From assembly GCF_000739575.1 (NCBI RefSeq), contig NZ_BBJO01000020.1, forward strand, positions 1-64,000: a DNA stretch of 64,000 nucleotides, read 5' to 3'. Shown in pieces: positions 17,295-27,002 of the stretch. A program made the position numbers and the translations under genes. Below the pieces are notes generated by a model, which was not told where the DNA came from, did not search any database, and worked only from the letters and a program-made list of their open reading frames with translations. Each line of letters opens with the position of its first letter. Positions within the stretch are counted from its first letter, which is position 1. The DNA is from Halobellus rufus (GTDB lineage Archaea > Halobacteriota > Halobacteria > Halobacteriales > Haloferacaceae).

Positions 17295-17494
17295 AGCAAC
17301 TGATCCGTTGAGTACATTCGTATATTACCTTGTCGGTAGGTGACGTGAGACAGACAAACGTCACTGCGGTAGACCCCCTCTCGAAAGCCACGGTAGCCGA
17401 TCGCTTCGACCAAAGCTACGGAAGCCGACCGCCCCGCTCGAAACGACGCTCGACGCCCGATCAACATATAACGGGTTGCGCCGACACTCGTGGT
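17295..17494. promoter_or_regulatory. Divergent promoter region, amidohydrolase 2 and dehydrogenase
   Basis: ACATATAA at 17464-17471 lies 27 bases before the + strand ATG at 17495. On the minus strand GGTAATATACG lies near 17320-17330, about 30 bases before the ATG at 17294. Both genes can be leaderless. The 130 bases between the boxes have room for an operator, but no clear palindrome is seen. Confidence 0.55.
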
Positions 17495-18469
17495 ATGCAC
17501 GTGGGCATCATCGGCGGTGCGAGCACGATCGGGTCGACGCTCGCGTACGGCCTCGTCTGCGACGATCCGCGCAACTCGGTCACGCTCTTCGAGGCGGACT
17601 TAGACGCCGCGTGGGGGCACGCCACCGACCTGCGACACGCGAACTACCACTTCTCGGGGGCTCCGCTCACCGGACAGGACCCACGAAACCGACCCGGCAC
17701 GGTCGCGCACGCACCGACCGACGCGATCGGCGAACACGACCTCGACGCCGTGGTCATCACCGCCCGCGTCGCACCGAGCGCGGACGACGAAGCGCGCAGC
17801 GCGGAGGGAGCGCGTTCGAGAGAGCTCGACGCCAACGTCCCGCTGATCGACGCCATCGCCCGCGATCTCCGGTCGATCGAGCCGGTGCCGACGGTCGTCG
17901 TCACCAACCCCGTCGACCGGATCGTCTACCGGCTCCGGTCGCGGCTCGACTGGCCGCGCTCGACGGTCCTCGGGTTCTCGCTGGCGGAGACCGCCCGGGT
18001 CGCCGACGCGATCGCGCGGCGGCACGACGTCCACCCGACCGCCGTGTCCTGTCCCACGATGGGCGAACACGGCGAGCACGTCGTTCCGATCTTCTCGCGG
18101 ACCACCGTCGAGGGCGAGTCGGTCTCCTTCGCGCGGGACGAGCGGGAGGCGATCGTCGACGAGATCCGAGCGGTTCCGTTCGAGATCGCCGGAAAGCGGG
18201 GATTGGAGGACTCCTCGCGCTGGGTGAGCGGCGCGGGGCTACTCCGGGTGCTCCGAACTATCGCCTCGCCGGAGCGGACCGGTCCGCTCTGTCTGTCGAC
18301 CGTCCTCGACGGCGAGTACGGCTTCGACGACGGCTGTCTGAGCGTCCCGGTGGCGCTGACCGCCGACGGCGTCGACGAGATCGTCGAGTGGGATCTCGCC
18401 GACGCGGAACTCGAGCGGCTCCAGGCGGCGCACGACGTCGTCTGGCGGGACATACAGGGGTTCGAGTAG
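17495..18469 (+). CDS. Malate/lactate dehydrogenase-like protein with altered active-site motifs
   Basis: A 324-residue protein of the LDH/MDH superfamily. The Rossmann loop is GIIGGASTIGS, the cofactor segment is VVTNPVDRIVY, and the catalytic His lies in GEHGEHVVP. Two usual features differ: the mobile loop reads ARVAPSADDEARS instead of the R-(Q/K)-P-G-M-(S/T)-R pattern, and the LDSAR-like motif that carries the catalytic Asp reads AETAR. It should still bind NAD(P), but the substrate is probably not plain malate or lactate. The ATG at 17495 follows a TATA box at leaderless distance. Confidence 0.8.
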   Translation: MHVGIIGGASTIGSTLAYGLVCDDPRNSVTLFEADLDAAWGHATDLRHANYHFSGAPLTGQDPRNRPGTVAHAPTDAIGEHDLDAVVITARVAPSADDEARSAEGARSRELDANVPLIDAIARDLRSIEPVPTVVVTNPVDRIVYRLRSRLDWPRSTVLGFSLAETARVADAIARRHDVHPTAVSCPTMGEHGEHVVPIFSRTTVEGESVSFARDEREAIVDEIRAVPFEIAGKRGLEDSSRWVSGAGLLRVLRTIASPERTGPLCLSTVLDGEYGFDDGCLSVPVALTADGVDEIVEWDLADAELERLQAAHDVVWRDIQGFE

Positions 18470-18480
18470 CTTCCGCCGCT

Positions 18481-18499
18481 ACAGCGGGAGTCCCGCTGT
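18481..18499. promoter_or_regulatory. Perfect 19-base inverted repeat before the ThDP gene promoter
   Basis: ACAGCGGGA, one G, then TCCCGCTGT: nine base pairs, perfect. It ends 14 bases before the TATA box CTATATAC (18514-18521), so it may be an operator. As RNA it would be only a very tight hairpin and lacks a T-run, so a terminator is less likely. Confidence 0.45.
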
Positions 18500-18545
18500 C
18501 ACAGAGCGAACTCCTATATACGATTGTGTGGAACACTTCGACGAT

Positions 18546-20297
18546 ATGGGCGAGGCCGCAGCGGACGGGACGGACGATAGTGAACTGACTGCCGCAGAGG
18601 TGATCCTCCGATCCCTCCGCGCGTACGACGTCGAGTACGTGTTCGGCAACTTCGGCACCGACCACCCGCCGCTCCTCGAAGCGGCGGCGCGACTCCGCGA
18701 GGAGGAGCCCGACGCGATCCCCGAGTTCGTGCTCTGCCCCCACGAGTCCGGCGCGCTGAGCGCGGCGGCCGGCTACGCGGCGGTGACCGGTAGACCCCAA
18801 GCGGTGTTCGTTCACGTCGACGTCGGGACGCAGAACCTCGGCGCGATGGTCCACAACGTCCACCGCGGCGACGTCCCCGTCTTCATCTTCGCGGGGCTCG
18901 CGCCGATCACCCACGGCGACGAACCCGGGGCGCGTTCGAGCGGCATCCAGTACATCCAGGACGTCTACGATCAAGAGGCGATCCTCGAACAGTACTGTCG
19001 GTGGACCGGCGAGTACCGCCCGCCCGCCGATCCCGACGAGTTCGTCGCCCGCGCGCTGACGCTCGCGTCGACCCCGCGGCAGGGACCGAGCTATCTGACG
19101 GCCACGCGCGAGGCCCTCGAAACGACCGTCGACGCCACGCCGGGGTCGCACTCCGTCGCCAGCGCCCGCCCCTCCGCCGCGGACGAGGCGACGGTCGATC
19201 GGCTCGCGTCGATGGTGCGGGAGGCCGACGCCCCGCTCGTCGTCACGAGCAAGCTCGGAGCCAACCGCCCCGCCGAATCGGTCGATCGGCTCGTCCGCTT
19301 CGCGGAGGCCGCGGGCGCAGGCGTCGTCGAACAGCGCCCGACGGCGCTGAACTTCCCCCGGACGCACGATCTCCACGTCGGCTTCGCGCCGCGCGAGGCG
19401 ATGGACGCGGCGGACCTCGTCGTGATCGCCGACGCCGACGTCCCGTGGGAACCGGGCTCGGAGCCGCCGGTCGGTTCCGACGTCACCGTCGTCCACGTCG
19501 ACGTCGACCCCGAAAAGCGGCACTACCCGCTGTGGGACTTCGAGATCGACCTCCCGATCCGCGCCGACCCTGCCGCGACGCTCGCCGCGGTCGCGGAGCG
19601 ACTCGATGCGGAGACAGGTAGAGGCGGGGCGGACGGGGCCGCCGACACCGGTGCCCGCGCGACGCCGTGGCGTCGACGACACGACGAGCGCCTGAGCGAG
19701 CGCGCGGACTCGCTGGCGGACGCCCGCGAGGCCGGAGCGCTCACCCCCGCCGCGTTGACCGCGGCGATCGACGAGGTCCTCGACGACTCGGCGATCGTGC
19801 TGAACGAGACGACGACGAACAAGCGCACGGTCCTGGAACACCTCGACCTCGACCGCCCGGGGAGCTACCGCTCGCCGTACGGCTCGGGGCTGGGCTGGGC
19901 CCCCGGCGCGGCGACGGGGGTCAAACTGGCCGCGCCGGACCACACGGTGGTCACGCTCGTCGGCGACGGCTCCTACGTCTTCGCGAACCCGACCGCCTCG
20001 GCGTGGATGGCCGCCGCCCACGACGCGCCGTCGCTGACGGTCGTGTACAACAACTCCCGGTGGAACGCCGTCCGGACGTCGACGCTCGATCAGCACCCGG
20101 AGGGCAGCGCCGCGGCCGCGGACGTCCCCGAGAGCAAGTTCGAGCCGACTATGGACCTCTCGCACGCCGCCCGCGTCGTCGACGCGCACACCGCCGTCGT
20201 CGACTCCCTCGCGTCGCTCGAAACCGACTTGCGAAACGCGCTCGACGCCGTCGAACGCGGGACGCCGGCCGTGTTGGACGTCCGCGTCGAGCAGTAA
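18546..20297 (+). CDS. Thiamine-diphosphate-dependent enzyme (acetolactate synthase/decarboxylase-like)
   Basis: A 583-residue ThDP enzyme of the POX/decarboxylase group. The N-terminal domain carries the catalytic Glu in CPHESGALSAAAGYA; the C-terminal domain has the ThDP-binding GDGSYVFANP...NN motif. The family decarboxylates 2-oxo acids or joins them to an acceptor. The neighbouring dehydrogenase, aminotransferase and oxidoreductase would supply or use 2-oxo acids. The ATG at 18546 is chosen over the GTG at 18528 because the TATA box at 18514-18521 lies 28 bases before it. Confidence 0.88.
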   Translation: MGEAAADGTDDSELTAAEVILRSLRAYDVEYVFGNFGTDHPPLLEAAARLREEEPDAIPEFVLCPHESGALSAAAGYAAVTGRPQAVFVHVDVGTQNLGAMVHNVHRGDVPVFIFAGLAPITHGDEPGARSSGIQYIQDVYDQEAILEQYCRWTGEYRPPADPDEFVARALTLASTPRQGPSYLTATREALETTVDATPGSHSVASARPSAADEATVDRLASMVREADAPLVVTSKLGANRPAESVDRLVRFAEAAGAGVVEQRPTALNFPRTHDLHVGFAPREAMDAADLVVIADADVPWEPGSEPPVGSDVTVVHVDVDPEKRHYPLWDFEIDLPIRADPAATLAAVAERLDAETGRGGADGAADTGARATPWRRRHDERLSERADSLADAREAGALTPAALTAAIDEVLDDSAIVLNETTTNKRTVLEHLDLDRPGSYRSPYGSGLGWAPGAATGVKLAAPDHTVVTLVGDGSYVFANPTASAWMAAAHDAPSLTVVYNNSRWNAVRTSTLDQHPEGSAAAADVPESKFEPTMDLSHAARVVDAHTAVVDSLASLETDLRNALDAVERGTPAVLDVRVEQ

Positions 20298-20335
20298 TAT
20301 AAAGACGAATCCGTGCGGTCGCAGTCGGGCCCGAC

Positions 20336-21478
20336 CTACGCCTCGTAGCCCTGGTTCGCCAGCGCCTCTTCGAGCGCCGAGAGGACGAACTCGACGTTCT
20401 TGCGCTGGGCGGAGTACCCCATACAGCCGATCCGGAGGATCTCGCCCTCCAGATCGCCGAGCCCGCTGGCGATTTCGAGGTCGTGCTTCTCCTGCAGTTC
20501 CGCGAGCAACTCTCCGTCGTCGACGCTGTCGGGGATTCGAACCGCGTTCAGCGACGGCAGCCAGAACTCGTCGTCGGAGTTCATCTCCAGTCCCAGTTCC
20601 TCCAGTCCCGCCTTCAGCTCGCCGGCGACCTCGCGGTGCCGCTCCCAACGGTTTTCGAGGCCCTCCTCGGCCACTAGCTGGAGCGCCTCGCGCAGCGCGT
20701 AGACGTTCGTGATCGGCGCGGTGTGGTGATACGACCGGTCGTCGCCCCAGTAGCCCTCGAGCAGCGAGAGGTCGAGGTACCACGAGCGGACCTCGGTGTC
20801 GCGGTCGAGCACCTTCTCCATCGCCCGGTCGTTGAGCGTCAGCGGACTCGCGCCCGGCGGACAGGAGAGGCACTTCTGGCCGCCCGAGTAGGCGACGTCG
20901 ATGTCCCACTCGTCGACGCGGAGTTCGACGCCGCCCAGCGACGTCACGCAGTCGGCGATGACGTAGGCGTCGTGCTCGTGGGCGATGCTCGTCAGCTCCG
21001 AGACGTTCGGTTGGAGCACGCCCGTGCTCGTCTCGGCGTGGACGAACCCGAACACGTCGGGGTCGTGGACCTCGAACGCCGCGGCGACGTCGTCGGGGTC
21101 GAGGGGTTCGCCCCACGGCGCGTCGACGTGGACGACCTCGCCGCCCGCGCGCCGGGCCATCGACTCCATCCGGCCGCCGAAGTAGCCGTTCGTCGGCACG
21201 AGCACGGTGTCGCCCGGTTCGACGAGGTTCCCGAACGCGGTCTCCATCGACGCCGACCCGGTTCCGCTCACCGGGATCGTCCAGCGGTTCTCCGTCTGGA
21301 ACGTGTAGCGCAGGAGGTCTTGGACCTCGTTCATAATCTCGATGAACGCCGGATCGAGGTGACCGATGAGCGGCGCGCTCATGATCCGGAGCACTCGCGG
21401 GTGGACCTCACTCGGTCCCGGCCCCATCAGCGTTCGTTCCGGCGGGTTAAGCGGGTCGGTGTCTGGTGCGTCCAGCAT
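20336..21478 (-). CDS. Alanine-glyoxylate/serine-type aminotransferase (class V)
   Basis: A 380-residue PLP enzyme of the aminotransferase class V family. [13 protein letters not shown] is the typical opening; [10 protein letters not shown] binds the pyridine ring, and the Schiff-base Lys is in [12 protein letters not shown]. Family members use alanine, serine or glycine with glyoxylate or pyruvate. Which pair is used here is not clear. The ATG at 21478 is chosen because AGTTTTATTG on the minus strand lies about 30 bases upstream, and the extra 14 codons to 21520 contain that box. It is convergent with the ThDP gene. Confidence 0.9.
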   Translation of the reverse strand: MLDAPDTDPLNPPERTLMGPGPSEVHPRVLRIMSAPLIGHLDPAFIEIMNEVQDLLRYTFQTENRWTIPVSGTGSASMETAFGNLVEPGDTVLVPTNGYFGGRMESMARRAGGEVVHVDAPWGEPLDPDDVAAAFEVHDPDVFGFVHAETSTGVLQPNVSELTSIAHEHDAYVIADCVTSLGGVELRVDEWDIDVAYSGGQKCLSCPPGASPLTLNDRAMEKVLDRDTEVRSWYLDLSLLEGYWGDDRSYHHTAPITNVYALREALQLVAEEGLENRWERHREVAGELKAGLEELGLEMNSDDEFWLPSLNAVRIPDSVDDGELLAELQEKHDLEIASGLGDLEGEILRIGCMGYSAQRKNVEFVLSALEEALANQGYEA

Positions 21479-21592
21479 ACGATGCCCTACGTAACACCGC
21501 GTCAATAAAACTATCTGCATCCGACCGCCCGCTACACCCCTCGCGCCGACGTTGCGAAAGAGTATTACTGGACGGTGGCGACGCTCACACAG

Positions 21593-22501
21593 ATGGCCGA
21601 GATCTCACACCTGCTGGCGATCGGGCTGGCGGTCGGCGCGGCGGTCTCCTCGGCCACGTCGAACCTGAGCGTGCGCAAGGGGACCGACGACGGCCGGACC
21701 GAAGACGCGATTCTCGTGGTCGCGCTGGTCAACGTCGCCGTCCTGCTCCCAGTGGTGGCGGTGCGCTATTACCCCGACTACGGGCTGACGTGGCTCTCGC
21801 TCGGATCGTTCGCGGTCGCCGGCGTCCTCGGCACCCTGATCGGCCGCGCGCTGAACTTCGTCAGCATCGACAAGATCGGTGCGAGTCGGACCGCGCCGAT
21901 CATCGCCTCGTGGGCGCTCATCTCGACGGTCCTCGGCGTCATCTTCCTCGGCGAGACGTTTTCGGCCGTTCACGGCGTCGGTATCCTCCTCGTCGTCGGC
22001 GGCGTCGCCGTCATCGCGTGGATGACGAGCAACGACAACCCCGAGGACCTCCCCCGGCGCGAACTCCTCCTCGGCATTCTGATCCCGTTCGGGGCCGCGG
22101 TCGCCGTCGGCTGGGAGCCGATCTTCGCGAACGTCGGCTTCGACGAGGGGACCCCGCCGATGGTCGGCCTCGCGGTGAAGTCAGTCGCCGCCACGCTCGG
22201 CTTCGCGCTGTACCTCTGGTGGGACGACGCGCTCCCCGACCGGTCGGTCTTCCGCGGGACCAGCGCCCGCTGGTTCGTGTTCGCCGGCCTCACGAACACG
22301 CTCTTCCTGCTCGGGTACTACGTGGCGCTCTCGATCGCCCCGGTGAACATCGTGAGCCCGATCGTCGTGACGAACACGCTGTTCGTCGTCGTGCTCGCGG
22401 CGCTGTTCATGCCCGACCGCCTCGAACGCGTCTCCTGGCGACTGATCGCGGCCGCCGGTGTCGTCGTGACCGGGGTCGTACTGATAACCACGTCCGGGTA
22501 G
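21593..22501 (+). CDS. EamA-family (DMT) membrane transporter
   Basis: A 302-residue hydrophobic protein with about ten membrane segments in two EamA repeats. The first repeat ends near LGTLIGRALNFVSIDKIGASRTAPIIASW; the second has the matching LLGYYVALSIAPVNIVSPIVVTN. DMT proteins export or import small metabolites, and direction and substrate cannot be read from sequence. The ATG at 21593 is preferred to the GTG at 21575, which only adds MATLTQ. It is divergent from the aminotransferase. Confidence 0.9.
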   Translation: MAEISHLLAIGLAVGAAVSSATSNLSVRKGTDDGRTEDAILVVALVNVAVLLPVVAVRYYPDYGLTWLSLGSFAVAGVLGTLIGRALNFVSIDKIGASRTAPIIASWALISTVLGVIFLGETFSAVHGVGILLVVGGVAVIAWMTSNDNPEDLPRRELLLGILIPFGAAVAVGWEPIFANVGFDEGTPPMVGLAVKSVAATLGFALYLWWDDALPDRSVFRGTSARWFVFAGLTNTLFLLGYYVALSIAPVNIVSPIVVTNTLFVVVLAALFMPDRLERVSWRLIAAAGVVVTGVVLITTSG

Positions 22502-22587
22502 CCCCCCGGGCGGTCCCGTGACGCGCCGCCCGCACGCCGGTCGCCTCATCCCTCATCTTTACGTCGTCGCATCGCAACCGCTGACGT

Positions 22588-25572
22588 ATGTCACAAAAGA
22601 CCATCGACGGATCCGATGGGCTCGGCTCTCTCCCGTCCCCTCGGGAAGAAGCGCCCGAGTACCGGGCGCTGGCCGCGGCCCTCCGCGAGGCGGTCGACGG
22701 GTCGGTGCGCTTCGACGAGTACGCGCAGATCCTCTACGCCACGGACGGGAGCATCTATCAGGCCCGCCCCGCGGGCGTCGTGGAACCGAAAGACGTCGAC
22801 GACGTGCGCGCCGCCGTCTCCATCGCGGCCGACCACGACGTCCCGGTCATCGCCCGGGGGACCGGCTCCTCGCTCGGCGGGCAGGCCGTCGGTCCCGGCT
22901 GTCTCGTCGTCGACGTCTCGACGCATCTGGACGAGATCCTCGAAGTCGACCCCGACGAGCAGCGCGCCGTCGTCCAGCCCGGGGTCGTACAGGACCACCT
23001 CGACGAGCGGTTGGCCAGAGACGGATTGAAGTTCGCGCCCGACCCGGCCTCCTCGAACCGCGCGACGATCGGCGGCGGCATCGGGAACAACTCCACGGGC
23101 GCACACTCCGTCAGGTACGGCATCACCGACGCCTACACCGAGCGGCTGACGGTCGTCCTCGCCGACGGCAGCCTCGTCGAGACGGGAGAGATCGTACTCG
23201 ACGGCCCCGAGTGGGAGGAACTCGTCGCCGCCGAGACGCGGGAGGCCGAACTGCACCGGACCGTCCGCCGCCTGGTCGAGGAGAACGCCGACGAGATCGA
23301 CGCGCGGTACCCCGATCTGAAGCGCAACGTCTCGGGCTACAACCTCGACAAGGTGATCTACGAGAACGACGACGGCGAGGAGGTCATCAACCTCTCGAAG
23401 CTGTTCGTCGGCGCGGAGTCGACGCTCGGCGTCGTCGTCGAGGCGGAGGTCTCGCTCGTCACGAAGCCCGAGGAGACCGCGCTGGCGCTGTACTGCTTCG
23501 ACGACCTGATCGACGCGCTCGAAGCGGTCCCCCGCGCGCTCGAACACGACGTGAGCGCGGTGGAACTGATGGACGAGGAGGTGTTCCGTCTGGCCCGGGA
23601 GTCCGAGCAGTACGCCCGCTACGAGGAGCCGATCCCGGAGGGCACGGCCGCGGCGCTGATGGTCGAGTTCGACTCCGAACTCGTCGGGGACTTCGAGTCG
23701 GCGATCGCGGAGGTGACCGAGCGGTTCGTCGACGACGGCGACGCCTTCGACGTCATCGAGGCGTACAGCGACGAGGCGCAGGCGGACCTCTGGAAGCTCC
23801 GGAAGGCGGCGATTCCGCTGTTGATGAGCCTCGAAGGCGACCCCAAGCCGTACCCGTTCATCGAGGACGCCACGGTGCCGCCCGAGGAACTGGCCGAGTA
23901 CACGCAGAAGTTCATGGACATCCTCGAGGACCACGGGACGTCGGCGGCCTACTTCGCGCACGCGGGCAGCGGCACGCTCCACATCCGGCCGATCCTCTCG
24001 CTGAAGGAGGACCAGGGGATCCAGACGATGCGGTCGATCACCGACGAGGTCACCGACATCGTCGTCGAACACCACGGGGCGTTCTCCGGGGAGCACGGCG
24101 ACGGGCTCGCGCGGACCGAGTTCAACCCGAAGATGTACGGCGACCGCCTCTGGACGGCGTTTCAGGATCTCAAAACCGCGTTCGACCCCGACTGGCGGAT
24201 GAACCCGGGGAAGGTCGTCTACCGCGAGGACGATCCGACGGACATGCGCGAGCACCTCCGCTACGGCGCAGCGTACTCCTCGATCGAACCGCAGACGAAA
24301 CTCGATTTCTCCGCGGAGGGCGGGTTCTCCCACCTCGTGGAACTGTGTAACGGCTGCGGGACGTGCCGCCAGCAGGACGCCGACGTGATGTGTCCGACCT
24401 ACCGCGCGACCGACGACGAACTCGCGGCGACGCGGGGGCGTGCCAATATGCTCCGCGCGGCGATCAGCGGGGAGATCCCCGAGGAACGGCTGACCGACCC
24501 CGACTTCCAGGAGGACGTCTTGGACCTCTGCGTCGGCTGTAAGGGCTGCAAGTCGGACTGTCCGACCGGAGTCGATATGGCGAAGCTCAAGACGGAGCTC
24601 AAACACCGGTACCACGAGGAGGAGGGCGCGAGCCTGCGCTCGAAGCTGTTCGGCAACATCGACACCGCCTCGAAGTGGGGCTCTCGGCTGGCACCGCTGT
24701 CGAACTGGGCCGCGTCGCTTCCCGGCTCGGAGGTGGTGATGGAGCGTGTATTCGGGATCGCGCCCGAGCGCTCGCTGCCGCCGTTCGCCGACGAGTCGCT
24801 CGTCGAGTGGTTCCGGCGTCGCGGACCGACCATTTCGGAAGTAGAAGCCGACCGAAAGGTCGTGCTGTTCCCGGACACGTACACGAACTACAGCTACCCC
24901 GAGCCCGGGAAGGCGGCGGTTCGCGTCCTCGAAGCCGCCGGCGTTCACGTCCGGATACCGTCGGACCTCGCGCCCAGCGGGCGGGCGGCCTACTCCCTCG
25001 GACTGTTGGACCGGGCGGCCGATCGGGCACAGCGCAACGTCGACGCGTTCTCGACGTACCTCGACGGTGGCTGGGAGATCGTCGCGGTCGAACCGAGCGA
25101 CGCCGTGGTCTTCCAAGACGAGTACACGGACCTTCTGAGCACGGACGCGGCCGAGCGCGTCTCCCGGCACGCCTACGGCGTCTGCGAGTACCTCGACGTC
25201 CACCGACTCGTCGAGGACCTGCCGGTGCGGACGGACCGAATCGGCGAGTCGCTGGCGTATCACGGTCACTGCCACCAGCACGCGGCCGGAAAGGACCACC
25301 ACGCGGTCGGCGTGCTTCGCCGGGCGGGCTACGAGGTCGACCCGCTCGACTCGGGCTGTTGCGGGATGGCCGGGAGCTTCGGCTACGAGGCCGAACACTA
25401 CGAGGTGTCCCAGTCGATCGCCGAACTGCTGTTCGAGAAGATCCGCGCGAGCGAGGCGACTCAGGTGGTCGCCCCAGGCGGTTCCTGCCGCAGTCAGATC
25501 GGCGACAGCACGATCGTCGACGAACACCCGCCGCACCCGATCGAACTACTCGACCGAGCGATCGACCGGTAA
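22588..25572 (+). CDS. FAD-linked oxidase / Fe-S fusion protein (D-lactate or glycolate dehydrogenase type)
   Basis: A 994-residue fusion. Residues about 60-280 are the FAD-binding (PCMH) domain, with VIARGTGSSLGGQ and SSNRATIGGGIGNNSTGAH; an FAD-oxidase C-terminal domain follows to about 560. Then come two 4Fe-4S motifs (CNGCGTCRQQDADVMCP and CVGCKGCKSDCP) and a CCG-type domain with YHGHCHQHA and DSGCCGMAGSFG. Such proteins oxidise a 2-hydroxy acid and pass electrons to the membrane chain. No signal peptide is seen, so it is cytoplasmic. It fits a 2-hydroxyacid pathway with the LarA-like isomerase. Confidence 0.93.
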   Translation: MSQKTIDGSDGLGSLPSPREEAPEYRALAAALREAVDGSVRFDEYAQILYATDGSIYQARPAGVVEPKDVDDVRAAVSIAADHDVPVIARGTGSSLGGQAVGPGCLVVDVSTHLDEILEVDPDEQRAVVQPGVVQDHLDERLARDGLKFAPDPASSNRATIGGGIGNNSTGAHSVRYGITDAYTERLTVVLADGSLVETGEIVLDGPEWEELVAAETREAELHRTVRRLVEENADEIDARYPDLKRNVSGYNLDKVIYENDDGEEVINLSKLFVGAESTLGVVVEAEVSLVTKPEETALALYCFDDLIDALEAVPRALEHDVSAVELMDEEVFRLARESEQYARYEEPIPEGTAAALMVEFDSELVGDFESAIAEVTERFVDDGDAFDVIEAYSDEAQADLWKLRKAAIPLLMSLEGDPKPYPFIEDATVPPEELAEYTQKFMDILEDHGTSAAYFAHAGSGTLHIRPILSLKEDQGIQTMRSITDEVTDIVVEHHGAFSGEHGDGLARTEFNPKMYGDRLWTAFQDLKTAFDPDWRMNPGKVVYREDDPTDMREHLRYGAAYSSIEPQTKLDFSAEGGFSHLVELCNGCGTCRQQDADVMCPTYRATDDELAATRGRANMLRAAISGEIPEERLTDPDFQEDVLDLCVGCKGCKSDCPTGVDMAKLKTELKHRYHEEEGASLRSKLFGNIDTASKWGSRLAPLSNWAASLPGSEVVMERVFGIAPERSLPPFADESLVEWFRRRGPTISEVEADRKVVLFPDTYTNYSYPEPGKAAVRVLEAAGVHVRIPSDLAPSGRAAYSLGLLDRAADRAQRNVDAFSTYLDGGWEIVAVEPSDAVVFQDEYTDLLSTDAAERVSRHAYGVCEYLDVHRLVEDLPVRTDRIGESLAYHGHCHQHAAGKDHHAVGVLRRAGYEVDPLDSGCCGMAGSFGYEAEHYEVSQSIAELLFEKIRASEATQVVAPGGSCRSQIGDSTIVDEHPPHPIELLDRAIDR

Positions 25573-25740
25573 CTGGCGGTTCCCCGACGCCCATTTCACA
25601 TCGTAAAATACGGCCGAACCGCTTTTATTCACTGCGAGCCTCCGGTGTGGGATCACTGCAAAAATGACAAACGTACATATGTTATTCTACGGAACGTCAC
25701 TGAGTGTGCGGGCGCTCCGAATTATCGACGGCGGATCCGC

Positions 25741-26505
25741 TCAGGAGTACGTGATCCGTAGTTCGATGAGATTCGCGGTGTTTTTGATATCGTCGACGTA
25801 CGTCCGGCGCTCCGCGTCGCTCGCGAGTTGGCTCTTCGGGACGGAGAGGCTGATCGCGCCCTTCACGACGCCGTCGTCGGTGAGTATCGGCGCGGCGACG
25901 CAGCGCAGCCCGCGCCAGTTCTCTTCGTCGTCGAAGGCGTAGCCCTGTTCGGCGATTCTGTCCAGTTCCGCGTACAGTTCGTCCTCGTCGGTGATCGAGT
26001 TCTCGGTCGTCGCGGGGAGGCCCCGATCGGCGACGATCTCCTCGACGCGCTCCCGCGGGAGGTGCGCGAGGATCGCCTTCCCGAGCCCCGAGTTGTGGAG
26101 GGTGAGCTGACTGCCGACGTGCGTGTCGATCTCGACGGCGTCCTCGCCCTTCGCCCGGTAGAGAACGACGCCCAGTCCCCGCTCGTGCGTCGCGAGCGTG
26201 ACCAACGCGCCGGTCTCTTCGGCGAGTTGGTCGAGTTTCGCCTTCGCCGCGTCGTACAGGTCGACCTCGTTTCTGAGCACGCCGCCGATGTGGAGGAACT
26301 GGAGGCTCAACCGGTACTCGTCGCCGGACTTGACCACGTACTCGTGCTCGCGGAGCGTCGCCAGGTGATTGTGGACCGTGCTCTTGTTCAAATCCAGTTC
26401 GTCGGCTATCTCCCGCAACTGCGCGGATCGTCGACGCTTGAGCACGTCGATGATCCGAGCCGTCTTTTCGAGGGATTTGATCGGGTGGTTCGCAGGCGCG
26501 GCCAT
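25741..26505 (-). CDS. IclR family transcriptional regulator 1
   Basis: A 254-residue regulator: an N-terminal winged helix (about 10-75, with LREIADELDLNKSTVHNHLATL as recognition region) and an IclR effector domain (about 85-254). Members sense small organic acids. It is divergent from the amidohydrolase 3-ligase 2 unit across a 497-base spacer, which makes that unit a likely target (inference from position). The ATG at 26505 is chosen because the family starts just before KSLEKTARIIDVL. Confidence 0.93.
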   Translation of the reverse strand: MAAPANHPIKSLEKTARIIDVLKRRRSAQLREIADELDLNKSTVHNHLATLREHEYVVKSGDEYRLSLQFLHIGGVLRNEVDLYDAAKAKLDQLAEETGALVTLATHERGLGVVLYRAKGEDAVEIDTHVGSQLTLHNSGLGKAILAHLPRERVEEIVADRGLPATTENSITDEDELYAELDRIAEQGYAFDDEENWRGLRCVAAPILTDDGVVKGAISLSVPKSQLASDAERRTYVDDIKNTANLIELRITYS

Positions 26506-27002
26506 ACCTCTCGTCTCGTCCGGAACCCCATCAATGTTTACTATTGGATAATGCGCCAGTCGGAGAGCGTCCGAAGCCTCTCGCAGGCGCACTACACCCG
26601 GCAGTGTGCAGAAAGTTCGTCTTCGATGGCGCTCTCGATGATCGAACGTGGAAATTTCGATCGCTACGCTCGCCCCCGATCGGTCGATTGTAACCCCATC
26701 GCAGGCAACCTACCTAACGGGGGCTCGGAGGCTGTACGTTTCGCATTGGATAACGGCACGACTGGGGACGATCTCCGACAGTATCGACCGAACACGAAGC
26801 CGCAAAACCGACGGGTGATGAGCCGAAATCGGGTCAACGCGGACGTTACGGCCTCGAACTATGGTCCGGTCATTTCGGTTAGTTACTGGCGCCTATCGGA
26901 CCGGCAGTCGGTGTCGCTCCGGGCCGAGTAGCGTCGATGTCGACCGTCGACGTCCGTCCTAACGGAAAGATTATTACCGTTCGAGCGAACCGCTGAGCCA
27001 GA
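26506..27002. promoter_or_regulatory. Long divergent intergenic region, IclR 1 and amidohydrolase 3
   Basis: 497 bases without a convincing gene. AGATTATTACC (26969-26979) is a TATA box about 30 bases before the amidohydrolase 3 ATG, with a purine-rich BRE-like stretch (GGAAAG) before it. AATAGTAAAC on the minus strand near 26535 may serve the IclR gene. The middle, about 26600-26950, shows no repeat or RNA that I can recognise. Confidence 0.55.

Noticed and set aside
22591-25536. A 981-codon frame antisense to the FAD/Fe-S oxidase
   Set aside because: Antisense shadow; composition is unlike a haloarchaeal protein and no motif is seen.
25664-25942. A 92-codon frame before IclR 1
   Set aside because: Most of it is antisense to the IclR gene.
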